Positions 54,514-64,000 of a DNA stretch of 64,000 bases are shown here, piece by piece (within the stretch, counting starts at the first letter, position 1; the number at the start of each line of letters is the position of its first letter). The position numbers were made by a program, and so were the translations under genes. The stretch is from Scenedesmus sp. ARA3 (lineage: Eukaryota; Chlorophyta; Chlorophyceae; Sphaeropleales; Scenedesmaceae): positions 49,598 through 113,597 of the forward strand of contig RWJK01001686.1 of assembly GCA_004335835.1 (NCBI GenBank). Direction: 5' to 3'. Under the pieces are notes generated by a model. It was not told the DNA's origin and did not search any database. It saw nothing but the letters and a program-made list of their open reading frames with translations.

Positions 54514-55893
54514 ATGGCAGCACTGCCACTGGCATGCGCCTTCATTATCTTACAACTGCTGGATGCAGCAGTGCCCCCACATGCAGCTGCTGCTTCCATG
54601 CCGACAGAGCTGCAGCAGCAGCAACACCCCGCAGCGAAGCAGCTGATGCACCGCCACATGCAGCTGCTGCAGCTGCCTTACGCACCCTACTTAACAACAC
54701 CAGACTCAGCAGCACCGAACACAGCAGCATCACTAGCAGCAGCAGCAGCAGTAGACCCACTCAGCAGCACCAGTGGCCCGGGTGGGCTCCCTGCAGTGTA
54801 TGGCCAGCTGCCGCCGCTGCCAAGCAGCTTCCCAGACTTGCCAAAGCAGCAGCAGCCGCTGCTGTATCAAGAAGTGCTGCCCAATGGGCTGCGGGTGACG
54901 CTGCTGGAAGATAGGGAGGTGCCACTGATCAGGGGCAGCCTGCTCATGCCTGGCGGCCAGGTGAGCACGAGTTTTTTGGAGGTTTGAGTGATGAACGTTG
55001 CTGTACTCTTCTACTCGCTTTGGGTTGTTGCTTCAGTCATGCCTTCGGAGCATGTTCAAGGTGCAGACGCTGCCAAGCAGCTTACCTGAGCTGCCAAAGC
55101 AGCAGCAGCCGGTGTTATACCAAGAGGTGCTGCCGAATGGGCTCCGGGTGACGCTGCTGGAAGATAGGGAAGTGCCGCTGATCAGGGGCAGCCTGCTCAT
55201 GCCTGGCGGCCAGGTGAGCACGAGTTACAGAAGTGTGTTGGATCAATGCTTTGATGTGTGGTATCCGCATGGTAGTAAGTTCAAATCACTTTACAGATGG
55301 CGTATGTTGCCACATTGCCGTCGTTGCTGCTACTGCTGCTGCCGCTGCCACTAGGTGTCCAGCCCTCCAGAGCATGTCGGTCTTGCCAGCATCGCAGCAG
55401 CTGTGCAGCGCGCCGGCGGCAGCAGAGCGCACCCAGCCGACCAGATGGACGAGCGGTGAGCAGCAGCGGCAGCAGCAGCAGCAGCACTCTAGCAGGCATG
55501 CGCCGCTGTACAGCAAATGGCGCTTGCAGCCTGTTAGATGCAAGTGCGTTCCTTGCTACCTTGTGCAACCAACAGGAGCCTAGTAGCACACAACGTCAAG
55601 AAATTGGTGCATTCTGTGCTGCTGCAGGCTGGAGGACCTTGCTGCATCCCTCGAGGCCTCTGCAGGGCAGCAGTCAACCACCTTTGACTTCCAGTGCATG
55701 ACAGGTCAGCAGCGCTGCTTGCCACCAGTACAGGGCAGCAGCTCAGCTGACCACGTTTGACTGGTGTTCAACCATGTGGCTGAGTCCCTGCCTGGCTGCC
55801 GAATCAAACCGTCTGTTTCGTTGTCCTGATGCTTTTCTCATGCACCCCTGAAACTGCTGTTGTGAGAACCACATCCTTTACATCACTGTCGAT

Positions 55894-55931
<38 letters not shown>

Positions 55932-57119
55932 TGACACGCGTGAAGTGTTGGGCCTGCTGGGGGAGCTGCTGCAGCAGCCTGCTCTGCCCCGTGACAAGCT
56001 GTCGCTGGTGCAGGCACAGGTCACCAACATAATCAGCCACAGGGATGACAACGCGTCAGGCGTGGCACGCAGGTGCGGTGCAATCAGCACACAGTTGTTG
56101 ACACTGCATCTTCAGTCACTGCTGTGCTTGGCATGACGACAGCACATTCAAACATGCTGTGCTGATGGAGCTCGCTGTGGTCTGCACTCAGTTTGCCCTC
56201 CCATCCGCAGCTGTCTGCAACTGTCGGTAATTCTGTTGCGGTGGACTGCTGCTGCTTCCTTGTAGGGAGCTGTACAAGCTGCTGTATGGGCAGGACTCCA
56301 TCTACGCACGCACCCCAACACTGTCAGGTGTGGCGTGGTGTCTGGCTGCAGTTGTTTGCCGGGCACATGCTAAAGCGTGCTTCAACCTACACATATCTAT
56401 GTGAAACTTCCAGCCGCCAACTCATCAAGGCAGCTGTGGTCGGTCACCTGCTGTCGTTGCTGCTTTTTTTGCTGCTGCTGCTGCTGCAGGTGTGGCGTCA
56501 CTAGCGCCTGCTGACGTGGCGGCCCACATTGCTGCCTGGCAGCGGCCAGATGGTGCCATACTGGGCCTGGTTGGGGACTTCAGCAGCAGCGACATGATGA
56601 GCACAGTCAAGGAGGTGAGTGATGTGTGTTGAAAACAAGCGTGAGGTTGAAGTGGTGCATCAGCAGGCAGGATGTGGGGTTTGCTCTCAATGGGTGGGCG
56701 CAGCAGGATTCTGGGCCTGTGGGGGACTTCAACGGCAGCGACATGATGAGCACAGTCAAGGAGGTGCGTCACAGGAAGGGATTTGCAGTGGTTTGTGAAA
56801 TGGTTTTGCAGCAGCAGGCTGGATGAAATCAATCAAGAAGGTGAGTGGAACATGTGCCGGGAACAACCAGCTGGTTGCAGGTTGACGGCAGAAGGTGTTC
56901 AGCTGCAAAGCGTCAAGCAAAGCAGCATGCACTGCACAGCTTGCACATGCACACATAATCCACATCAACACGTTCACCATGTCTTTGTTTTCCTGCAGGT
57001 GCTGGGCAGCTGGTCGCCGGCAGCAGGGCAGCCTGCAGCGCCACTTGCAAGGCCCCACGAGGATCTGCCTGACCTGCCTGGCGTGCTGGCAGCAGCAGCA
57101 GCAGCAGCTGATGCAGGCA

Positions 57120-57155
<36 letters not shown>

Positions 57156-57815
57156 CGTCCCAGGTGGTGTACCTTGTGGACAGGCCAGATGCCAAGCAGG
57201 TGGGTTCCACCGTTTTCGTGTTGGGCCTCTGCCCTTGACTGCAGCTGCACCAAGTGGCTCTTCACCATCTTTGTTGCTGGCCGCCAGCCATTGCACAATG
57301 GTAACTGCTTGCTGCATGTTGCGCTTCCTCCTGAGCAGCATAACAGCTCCTGCACTGTCCTGCACGCCAGTGTGCTGGCCGGCTGTTGGCTCCTCTCTGG
57401 CGTAGCGCCAACACATTACACCGCACCCCTACCTTCAAGCGTTGTGCCCTGTTGCATTCTGTCATATTCTGCAGGCCAGTGCATCCACTGGGGAGCCAGG
57501 CATCAGCCTGTCTGACCCTGACTGTTACGCGCTGGATGTGCTGAACCCCGTCATTTGCTGAAACTGTGATATGCTGGACCCTCCTGTCAATCTTGCAGGC
57601 CAGTGTGTACACTGGGGAGCCCAGCATCAGCCTGTCTGACCCCGACTGCTATGCGCTGGATGTGCTGGCTTCCACGCTGAATGGCTTTGGAGGCACGCTC
57701 TTTGACGAGCTGAGAACCAGGCAGGGCCTGGTGTACAGCGTGGCTGGTGAGTGCTGCTGCTGCTGCTGCGCATGCGGCAGGGCCTTGCGTACAGCGTGGC
57801 TGGTGAGTGCTGTGC

Positions 57816-57846
<31 letters not shown>

Positions 57847-58086
57847 TGCGCACGCAGCACGGCCTAGCGTACAGCGTGGCTGGTACGCTGGTGTGGCAGC
57901 AAGCTGTGCTCACGCCGGGAGTGAATACGCCGCATTCCTTGCATTGATCCCAACATCAGTTGAACTTGCTGCTGCTGTGCATGCTGGGATACATGCCCCG
58001 TATTAAAACGCATGCCTGCTGTAAAGCAGAGTGCCACGTGGCAGAGGCACTTGCCATCCACTTGCCTGTTGCATTTACTGGTAGAA

Positions 58087-58135
<49 letters not shown>

Positions 58136-59173
58136 TGTCCTGCAGCCAACTGGGACTCCCCAGTGGACCACAGGGGCCTGTTTGTGGCGGCAGCAGAGAC
58201 CGTGCAGCCCGCAAAGTTCATCCAGGCAAGTTCTTGTGTATTGCAGTGCATTGCTGGGCATGCATGCTTACCTGCAGCTCCTGCACAGATGATACAGGAA
58301 CAGTGTAGGCCATCACCAGCACTGACACAGGGGGGCAAACATTGGATGTAAATATTTGAACATATGGAGTGTTGCCCTGCCTGCTTGCAGGAGCTGTGAG
58401 GTGTGCTGGCATCTGTGCATGTGGAGAAAGTGTCACAGGAACAGACGGGGTCATGCATGTTGCTTATCAACGCGCTTATGTTGGTACATTTTTGCTGTTG
58501 TCTGCTTGCAGGAACTTTCAGGAGTGCTGGCATCTGTGCGTGTGGAGCCACCCACGCAGCAAGCACTCGACAAGGCGCGGGCTGGCCTGCTGAACAGCTT
58601 TGTGTTCAACTTTGCCTCCAGCTACTCGCAGCTGCAGCGCACACTGGTGTACCAGCTGCTGGGCCTGCCTCAGGTGAGAGTCCGGTTTTTGGATAACAGA
58701 CAGTGCACTGCATTCTGGCAGTATGTGTGGTGGTTGGCTGTGATGGGTGCAGGGGGCTCATTCCAGGCAGCCTCAAAGCCCCAAGGTGTGCTGCAATTTC
58801 AGCGGCACATGACGTGCAAAAGCGTTTGTGCAAAAAGCAGCCTACCATGCTGTCGTTTCCACTGGCACTGCTACTTTGGGAGGTCCTGACGTCTCTTTGG
58901 GGATATGAAGCAGATGTATGCGTTGGCGGCAAGATGCAGGATGGCACAGCACTGAAGCGTTGCTGCCCTGGGTGTGTGCTGCAGGATTTCCTGTTCACCT
59001 ACCGTGACCGTGTGGAGGCCGTGACTGCAGAGCAAATGGTGGAAGCAGCAGCACGACACCTGCACCCACAGCAGCAGGTGGTGGTGGTGGTAGGCGATGC
59101 TGCTGTGTTTGGTCCGCAGCTGACAGAGGCAGGGTTTGAGGTTCAGGCGTTGCGCCCCGCACCCGCCGAGTAA
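54514..59173 (+). CDS. M16 (insulinase/pitrilysin) family protein lacking the zinc-binding motif
   Basis: Exons: 54514-54960, 55355-55455, 55628-55704, 55931-56072, 56266-56327, 56490-56614, 56999-57199, 57599-57746, 58146-58225, 58512-58673, 58985-59173; 1734 bases, 577 aa, all phases agree. The N-terminus (LACAFIILQLLDAAV) is hydrophobic, like a secretory or thylakoid-type signal. The M16 fold starts at LPNGLRVTLLEDREVPLIRG. In active members HxxEH follows GLA; here the aligned stretch reads GLASIAAAVQRAGGS, so all zinc ligands are absent. The second M16 half is normal: VYTGEPSISLSDPDCYAL, TLNGFGGTLFDELRTRQGLVYSV and LNSFVFNFASS. It probably acts as the non-catalytic partner of an active M16 subunit, as in MPP or bacterial two-subunit peptidases. 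Intron 9 uses an AG|GCAAGT donor. Confidence 0.88.
55060..55215 (+). repeat. Donor-side copy of M16 exon 1 end
   Basis: About 155 bp nearly identical to 54812-54966, with its frame open and the GGCCAG|GTGAGCACGAG donor kept. It is one of the longest copies in the window. Confidence 0.95.
55893..55926 (+). repeat. (TGC)n tract before an M16 acceptor
   Basis: About 11 triplets leading into CCAG|GTGACACG at 55931. Confidence 0.85.
56695..56768 (+). repeat. Donor-side copy of M16 exon 6 end
   Basis: Matches 56555-56620 (GDFSSSDMMSTVKE and donor). Confidence 0.9.
57473..57546 (+). repeat. Acceptor-side copy of M16 exon 8 start
   Basis: Matches 57595-57668 (ASVYTGEPSISLSD coding start, GCAG acceptor). 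Confidence 0.93.
57747..57895 (+). repeat. Two donor-side copies of M16 exon 8 end
   Basis: GGCAGGGCCTTGCGTACAGC at 57777 and a CAGCACGGCCTAGCGTACAG variant at 57857 repeat 57719-57750, separated by CTG tracts. Confidence 0.85.
58088..58131 (+). repeat. (CTG)n tract before M16 exon 9 acceptor
   Basis: About 14 triplets ending just before TGTCCTGCAG|CC. Confidence 0.9.
58384..58430 (+). repeat. Acceptor-side copy of M16 exon 10 start
   Basis: TTGCAGGAGCTGTGAGGTGT then GCTGGCATCTGTGCATGTGG resembles 58505-58550. Confidence 0.85.
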
Positions 59174-59656
59174 TGTGAGGCGGAGGTGTGTGAAGTCTAG
59201 TGGTGCGTACACCTTGACTGTAACGATTCTACCAGAAGGACCAGTGGTGATTGATTTTTTTATGAAGCGCTGGCGGTGCCGGGCTGCCACAGGTGCAGGC
59301 GCTGGCAACAGTAACAGCAGCACAGTGCCATTCACTGGCCGTGCGCTGCCAGGTCAGCAATATGCCCTAAAGTCATAGTAGTAGCTCAAAGCAGCAGCCA
59401 TCGCGTTGGCTGTGAAGACACAGCTGGTGGATTATGCTGTAGGGTTTCTGGCGGGTGACACCTGCCCGTCGTATACTGTAGTACAGTGACACTGCAACAA
59501 TCTTCAAATCATTTATCGGAACGTTTCCATGTCGGTGGTCGACTTTGTTTGACAGCACTGCTTCTGAGGGCTCGAAAGTCTGACATCGCACATGTTTCGT
59601 GTGCTCCGTACCTGACCTGTAGAGCGTGTAATGCCTGAGCAACACTTGCTGCGGTG
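59174..59656. other. M16 to CFAP92-like intergenic region
   Basis: A TGTAA at 59219-59223, 46 bases past the M16 stop, is a good poly(A) signal candidate. No other gene seen. Confidence 0.5.
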
Positions 59657-62600
59657 ATGACGGGCTCTTCAACACCGGCAACGAAGGGGGCTGGGCTCCC
59701 TGCAGCTCCCACGCCTCCCCAAGTTCAGGCCAGGTACTGCTGTACAGCAGTGACATGTACACGCCACTGTGCTACCCTCTGCCCACTGCATGCTGGTGCT
59801 CGTATGCTGCGCTTTGCGTATGACACTTGTGCTTTTGCTGGTTGTTTTGCAGCCTGTGCATCACACTGAGGTCTAAGCCCAGAGATGCACAAGCAGCTGC
59901 TGCTGGTGTTGCAGCCAGTGCAGCGCCTTCTGCTGTGCCCGGCAAACCTGCAGTGGCCGCTTCAGCACGACCAGCAACAGCCACAGCACAAGCAGCAGAT
60001 GCAGCAGCCTTGCCGCATGTCTTGAATGTGCGGCTGCTGGGGTTGCCAGGTCTTGAGCAGGAGTTCACAGCAGTGCCAGGCTACACACGGCACCTGGGCC
60101 CACAGTGAGTCCCCGAGGCAACTGCAGCACTATTTTACAGGGCTGTAGTAGGAACATCACCTGTGCCGATGTCTGATGCAGTTGAGCATGCGGCAAATTG
60201 CGTGATGCACAACTGCCTAGACAGGCATGCTGCCATGCATGTGTTTAGGCAATTGTGGAGGAAAAGCAGCATCCAGACGAGCCTGCTGCTGCTTCCCTGC
60301 ATGCAGGCAATGGTGCGATGTCTACAGTCTCCCTTTACCGGAAAGCGTTCAAATACCTGTCACAGAGCAGCTGGTGCGTGGCTGGGCAGCAGCAGCTGGC
60401 CAGCTGACTGTCCAGTTGACTGTCCTGCAAGCAGCAGCTGCAGCAGAGGCAGCCAAAAAGGCCGCAGCGCCCGCAGCTGCTGCAGGAAAGGCAGCAGCAG
60501 CAGCTGCAACTCCGCCTTTTGTAGCTTCAGGCACCCTGCAGCTGAACTGTGCTGGGTTGCTGGTGGGTGATACAGCAGCACGCTACAGCTGGAGGAGTGA
60601 AGCTACAGCAGTAACAGTAACAGCAGCACTGGGTCAACCACAGCAGGTGCCACAGCCAGAGGCAGCTGCTGCTCAGGATGCTGTTCCTGCAAGCATCAGC
60701 AGTGGCACAGCAACTGCTGCGCTGGCAAGGTGCCAGTCAACAGGCAAGCAGCAGCAGCAGCCAGTGTGTCCTGCAAGCCCGCCAGCTGCTAACAGCAGTC
60801 TGTCCTGCAACAGCGCTTCCTGCAAGCCGCAGCGCAAGGCAGTGCAGCAGCCGCCTGGAGGCAACCTTCAGGAGTGGCTTGGCGAGGCAGACATGCAGTT
60901 GCAGGTGGGGCGTGACTTTTTTTGACAAAAGCATATATACTGCTGGCATGGTAGCTGCAGTGGCCATATCTGCGGTCTCACCTGCTGTATGCTGAGATGC
61001 TCATGACACATTGCTGAGCATCAGCATGCAGCGCTGTGCGTCGTCTCACTTTGCTCGTTGTTCCATCCGTACACTGCGGCTCCTGCTTCCTGCAGCTTTT
61101 CAAGGTTGCAATCCCTGAGCCACCAGCAGACCCCAAAGCAGCAGGCAAAACAGCAAGTTCTGCATGTTCAGCAGCACCTGCAGCAGCACCTCCTGCTGGC
61201 GGCAGGCCCAGCAGCAGCAAGCTACTTTCGGATGCAGCAGCAGCAGCACTTGCAGTACCACCAGAGCCATGCTCGCTGCTCACCCCGGCGCTTGCAGCAG
61301 CACTCAACCCCGTAGTGCTGTGTGCATACAAGGTCAAGAACTTGCCAGATGCGCCAGCAACGCAGCAGCAGCTGGACACTCTGTGTGAGAGGGTGAAGCT
61401 CAAGGCAGTCTGGCCTGGCCTGGTAAGCCTCACATACATAATGCACAAATGGAAACTACAGCAGTAGAATAGCAGGAGCTCAGCGCTGTGTGTCGCCAAC
61501 ATAAGCTGTCAAGTGGCCTGATAGTAGCCCTGCCCCCGTGTGAGGTGCAGCTGCCCCCATGTCACACGACAGATAGCTAACTGTCATATGCTGCCGCTGC
61601 TTCGCCTTCTTGCACTGGTACAGGTGAACTCAGAGCAAGCAGCCGCTACAGTCAGCAGCTGGTGCCAGCCACCATCACAGTGCAGCAACAGCAGCAGCAG
61701 CAGTTGCGACCGCCGCTTCAGCACTCCAGCTGTGCGCAGTGCTACCTTTGCAGCGCCCATTGTCTTCTTGGGATGTGACGTAGGAGGGCCGCAGCAGCTG
61801 CTGCAGCAGTGCAGGACCGCCCCGCTGCAGCTGCAGATACACGACAGGACAGCTGTTCCAGAGCAGCCAGAGTTCCCAATACCTGCAGCCCCAAGCAGCA
61901 GTAACGAAGGCAGTGAGGCTGCAGCTAACAAACCTGCAGCACCCAACATAACAGCAGCTGCAGCCGCAGCTGCAGTACAGCCCAAGGCCCCGGCCACAGC
62001 ACCACCTGCTGCAGCCAACCCAAGTCCTGCAAGTCCTACTGCCGCCGCTGCTGTCAACAGCAAAGACAATTCTGCAGCAGATGAGGGCGAGGTGTTTGGG
62101 CTGGTCTCGCTCAGCCTGCTGGACCTTGCCAGGGGCAGCAGCAGCAGCAGCTTTGCGCTGCCGCTGCGTCCTGCAAGCACTGTGAGGGGCGCTGCCAGCC
62201 TGGACTGGAAGCGGCGCCCTGGCAACTACATGCAGGCAGAGGCAGTGCTGAAAGGCTGGGTACAGGCAGCTGTACCCATACACAAGATGACTGCAGCGGC
62301 AGATCCAGCAGCCGCAGCGGCTGCTGCTGCAGGAGCAAGTGCGGCTGCTGTGAGTGGGACACCTGCGGCTGGGGCAGCAGAGCCAGCGGTGGCAGCAGCT
62401 GCTGCTGCCGCTGCTGCTGCTACTGCTGCACCAATCAAGGCCGGCAGCAAGCCCCTGACAGCCAAGCAGCAGCTGCTGCAGCAACAGCAGCTGCAGGCAG
62501 AGCTTGCGCTACAGGAGCAGCAGCGCCAGCTGGAGCTGCAGCAGCAGCTGGAACAGCAGCGGCTGAATGGGCCGCCTGTGCCTGCGGCACATGTTGCCCT

Positions 62601-62798
62601 GCCAGCTGAGCAGCGGTACCATGGCCAGCTGTCCCGAGCAGTATTCCTGTTTGACTACAGGGACAGCGATCTGTTTCACACCCTTGAGGACACTGTGCGG
62701 CAGCACAATGCAATTGTGCTGGGCCTGGCACCGCCGCCACCACCGACGCCTGAGGAGATTGCAGCAGCAGAGGCAGCTGCTGCGGCCGCAGCGGCGGA

Positions 62799-62831
<33 letters not shown>

Positions 62832-63957
62832 GGCAGCATCGCCCCTGCAGTCGCGGCTGGCTTCTGCTGCTGCTAGAGGGGCGGCTGGCAAGTCCAGTGC
62901 GGGAGCTGCAGCTGCTGTGGTAGCAGCGCCGGGTGCAAAAGGCCCTGTAGCTCTTGCTGCTGCCAATCGAGCAGCCAAGGCAGCAGGCGCAACGGCTAGC
63001 ACAGCTGGTAGCGTTGTTGCTGTCAGTGTTGCTGGCAGTGGCCTGACCGTGGACCCCACTGCTTCAAAGTCAGCAGCTGCGGCCGCGGCAGCAAAAGCAG
63101 CAGCAGGTAGTAGCAGCGCGGGCGGCATAGATGCAGGCACACCCCGCTCAATCCTCAAGCGCAGCTCGTCAGTAGGTACAGCCGTTGCTGGGGCAGCCCT
63201 CACCAGCAGCTGCGCCGGCAGCAAGAGCGGCGGCACCCCTCGTAAAGACGGTCAACAGCAGCAGCACACCAGGTTTGACCGCAGCATCAGCGGGGATTTG
63301 ACCAACTCGGATGATGATGGCAGCAGCAGTGATGAGGGCTCAGATGAGGAGCTGAGTGCGGCTGAGCAGCGGCTGCAAGGAGTGCTGCGGCGCTACGAGC
63401 ATGTGCTGCTGGACAACCGGCTGCATCAGGTGGGCGGGCTTGCAGCTTTAGCCTGTATGGTCATAGCTCAGCAACAAGCAGGCTGCTACGGCCCCGCAGT
63501 TATTAACGATTAAGTGACAACTATCAGCAGCCAATTAGGCGAAGGTTGCGGGTGCTTGACGTCCTGATGCTTTGCTGGCATAATGCAAAAAGCTTGGAAA
63601 CCCACGAGGCCAGTTTACTTTTTTGCATGGCCTCCTTCTGTGCCCGCCTGCAGAGCCTGTCCACACGCCAGCTGGATACCCAGCAGGCTGGCGACCCGAG
63701 CTTAGACCTGCTGACTGGCTGCCAGCTGGCTGCAACAGTACCAGATCCCATGATAGCACTGCGCTTGTTATTACGCATGCCCTCACTGCCTGCCTGCAGA
63801 GCCTGTCCACGTGCCAGCTGGACGCCCAGCAGGCTGCTTACCCTAGCTTAGACCTGCTGACTGGCTTCCAGCTGGCTGACGGGGCGCTGCGGCTGGTGGT
63901 GCTGGAAGGGCCGGCTGAGGGGATAGGCATGGCACAAACCATCGCAGGCATTGCCAG
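59657..63957 (+). CDS. CFAP92/KIAA1257-like ciliary protein (partial, runs off window)
   Basis: Exons: 59657-59733, 59853-60104, 60307-60904, 61096-61422, 61624-63429, 63800-63957, with a GTGAGT donor after the last, so the gene continues. Similarity to animal CFAP92 (DUF4550 region) is judged from memory: LNPVVLCAYKVKNLPDAP, then PIVFLGCDVGG, TAPLQLQIHDR, FGLVSLSLLDLARG, YMQAEAVLKG, RAVFLFDYRDSDLFHTLEDT, and a C-terminal LLTGFQLADG then LVVLEG. These appear in the family order. Long Ala-, Gln- and Ser-rich insertions inflate the protein to over 1000 aa. CFAP92 proteins are associated with motile cilia. A copy of the last exon's start lies at 63650-63742. Confidence 0.65.
63650..63742 (+). 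repeat. Acceptor-side copy of the last CFAP92-like exon
   Basis: CTGCAGAGCCTGTCCACACG and following bases match 63794-63885, upstream of the intact exon, before diverging. Confidence 0.93.
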
Positions 63958-64000
63958 GTGAGTGGTGTTAACTGCGGATGGCTGGTGCTGTTGCTGTTGT

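Noticed and set aside
1..64000. CRISPR arrays, rRNA genes, intact transposons or viral insertions
   Set aside because: Repeats are tandem exon fragments and triplets without spacer structure; no transposase, reverse transcriptase, integrase or rRNA core sequence was recognised.

Overview
The window looks like nuclear DNA of a chlorophycean green alga. It has intron-rich protein genes with GT-AG introns, moderately high GC, and very heavy CAG/CTG trinucleotide tracts. It encodes a mitochondrial ATP-synthase peripheral-stalk subunit (ASA4) that is known only from Chlorophyceae, and also has an SBP-box factor, a starch-phosphorylating dikinase and a CFAP92-like ciliary protein. A Sphaeropleales/Scenedesmaceae source is my best guess, but the sequence alone does not settle it. 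Nothing prokaryotic, viral or organellar was seen.

Layout. Plus strand: AAR2 splicing factor (959-5021), ASA4 (5342-7692), a CASP-type golgin (8607-13267) and a CYP120/CYP26-like cytochrome P450 (13915-19212). A long gene-poor stretch follows, then a helix-turn-helix ORF broken by a tandem duplication (21210-22152). Minus strand: an SBP-box transcription factor (27317-23911) and an atypical SDR (32396-28328). Plus strand: an unrecognised gene with a symmetrical array of exon fragments and an assembly gap (32768-36445). Minus strand: a large alpha-glucan water dikinase gene (about 50170-37706) with a tRNA-Arg(ACG) gene inside one intron, then a 4'-phosphopantetheinyl transferase (53978-50889). 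Plus strand: an M16 peptidase homolog without the zinc motif (54514-59173) and a CFAP92/KIAA1257-like gene running off the window end (59657 onward). Divergent pairs share short promoters at 32397-32767 and 53979-54513. There are no operons and no single shared pathway; the genes serve RNA splicing, mitochondrial energy, Golgi tethering, starch turnover, carrier-protein activation and cilia.

Most of the gene models close exactly. For AAR2, ASA4, CASP, SBP, SDR and M16 I could choose splice sites so that the exon lengths sum to a whole number of codons.

The most unusual feature is structural. Almost every multi-exon gene carries partial, diverged copies of its own exon ends inside the flanking introns, each still attached to its splice site: about 60 by hand count. 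Copies of an exon's 5' end with its AG lie upstream of the intact exon; copies of a 3' end with its GT lie downstream. CTG tracts lie mostly on the sense strand just before real acceptors, whereas sense CAG tracts are mostly coding. I regard this splice-junction-anchored duplication as the main candidate for something undescribed.
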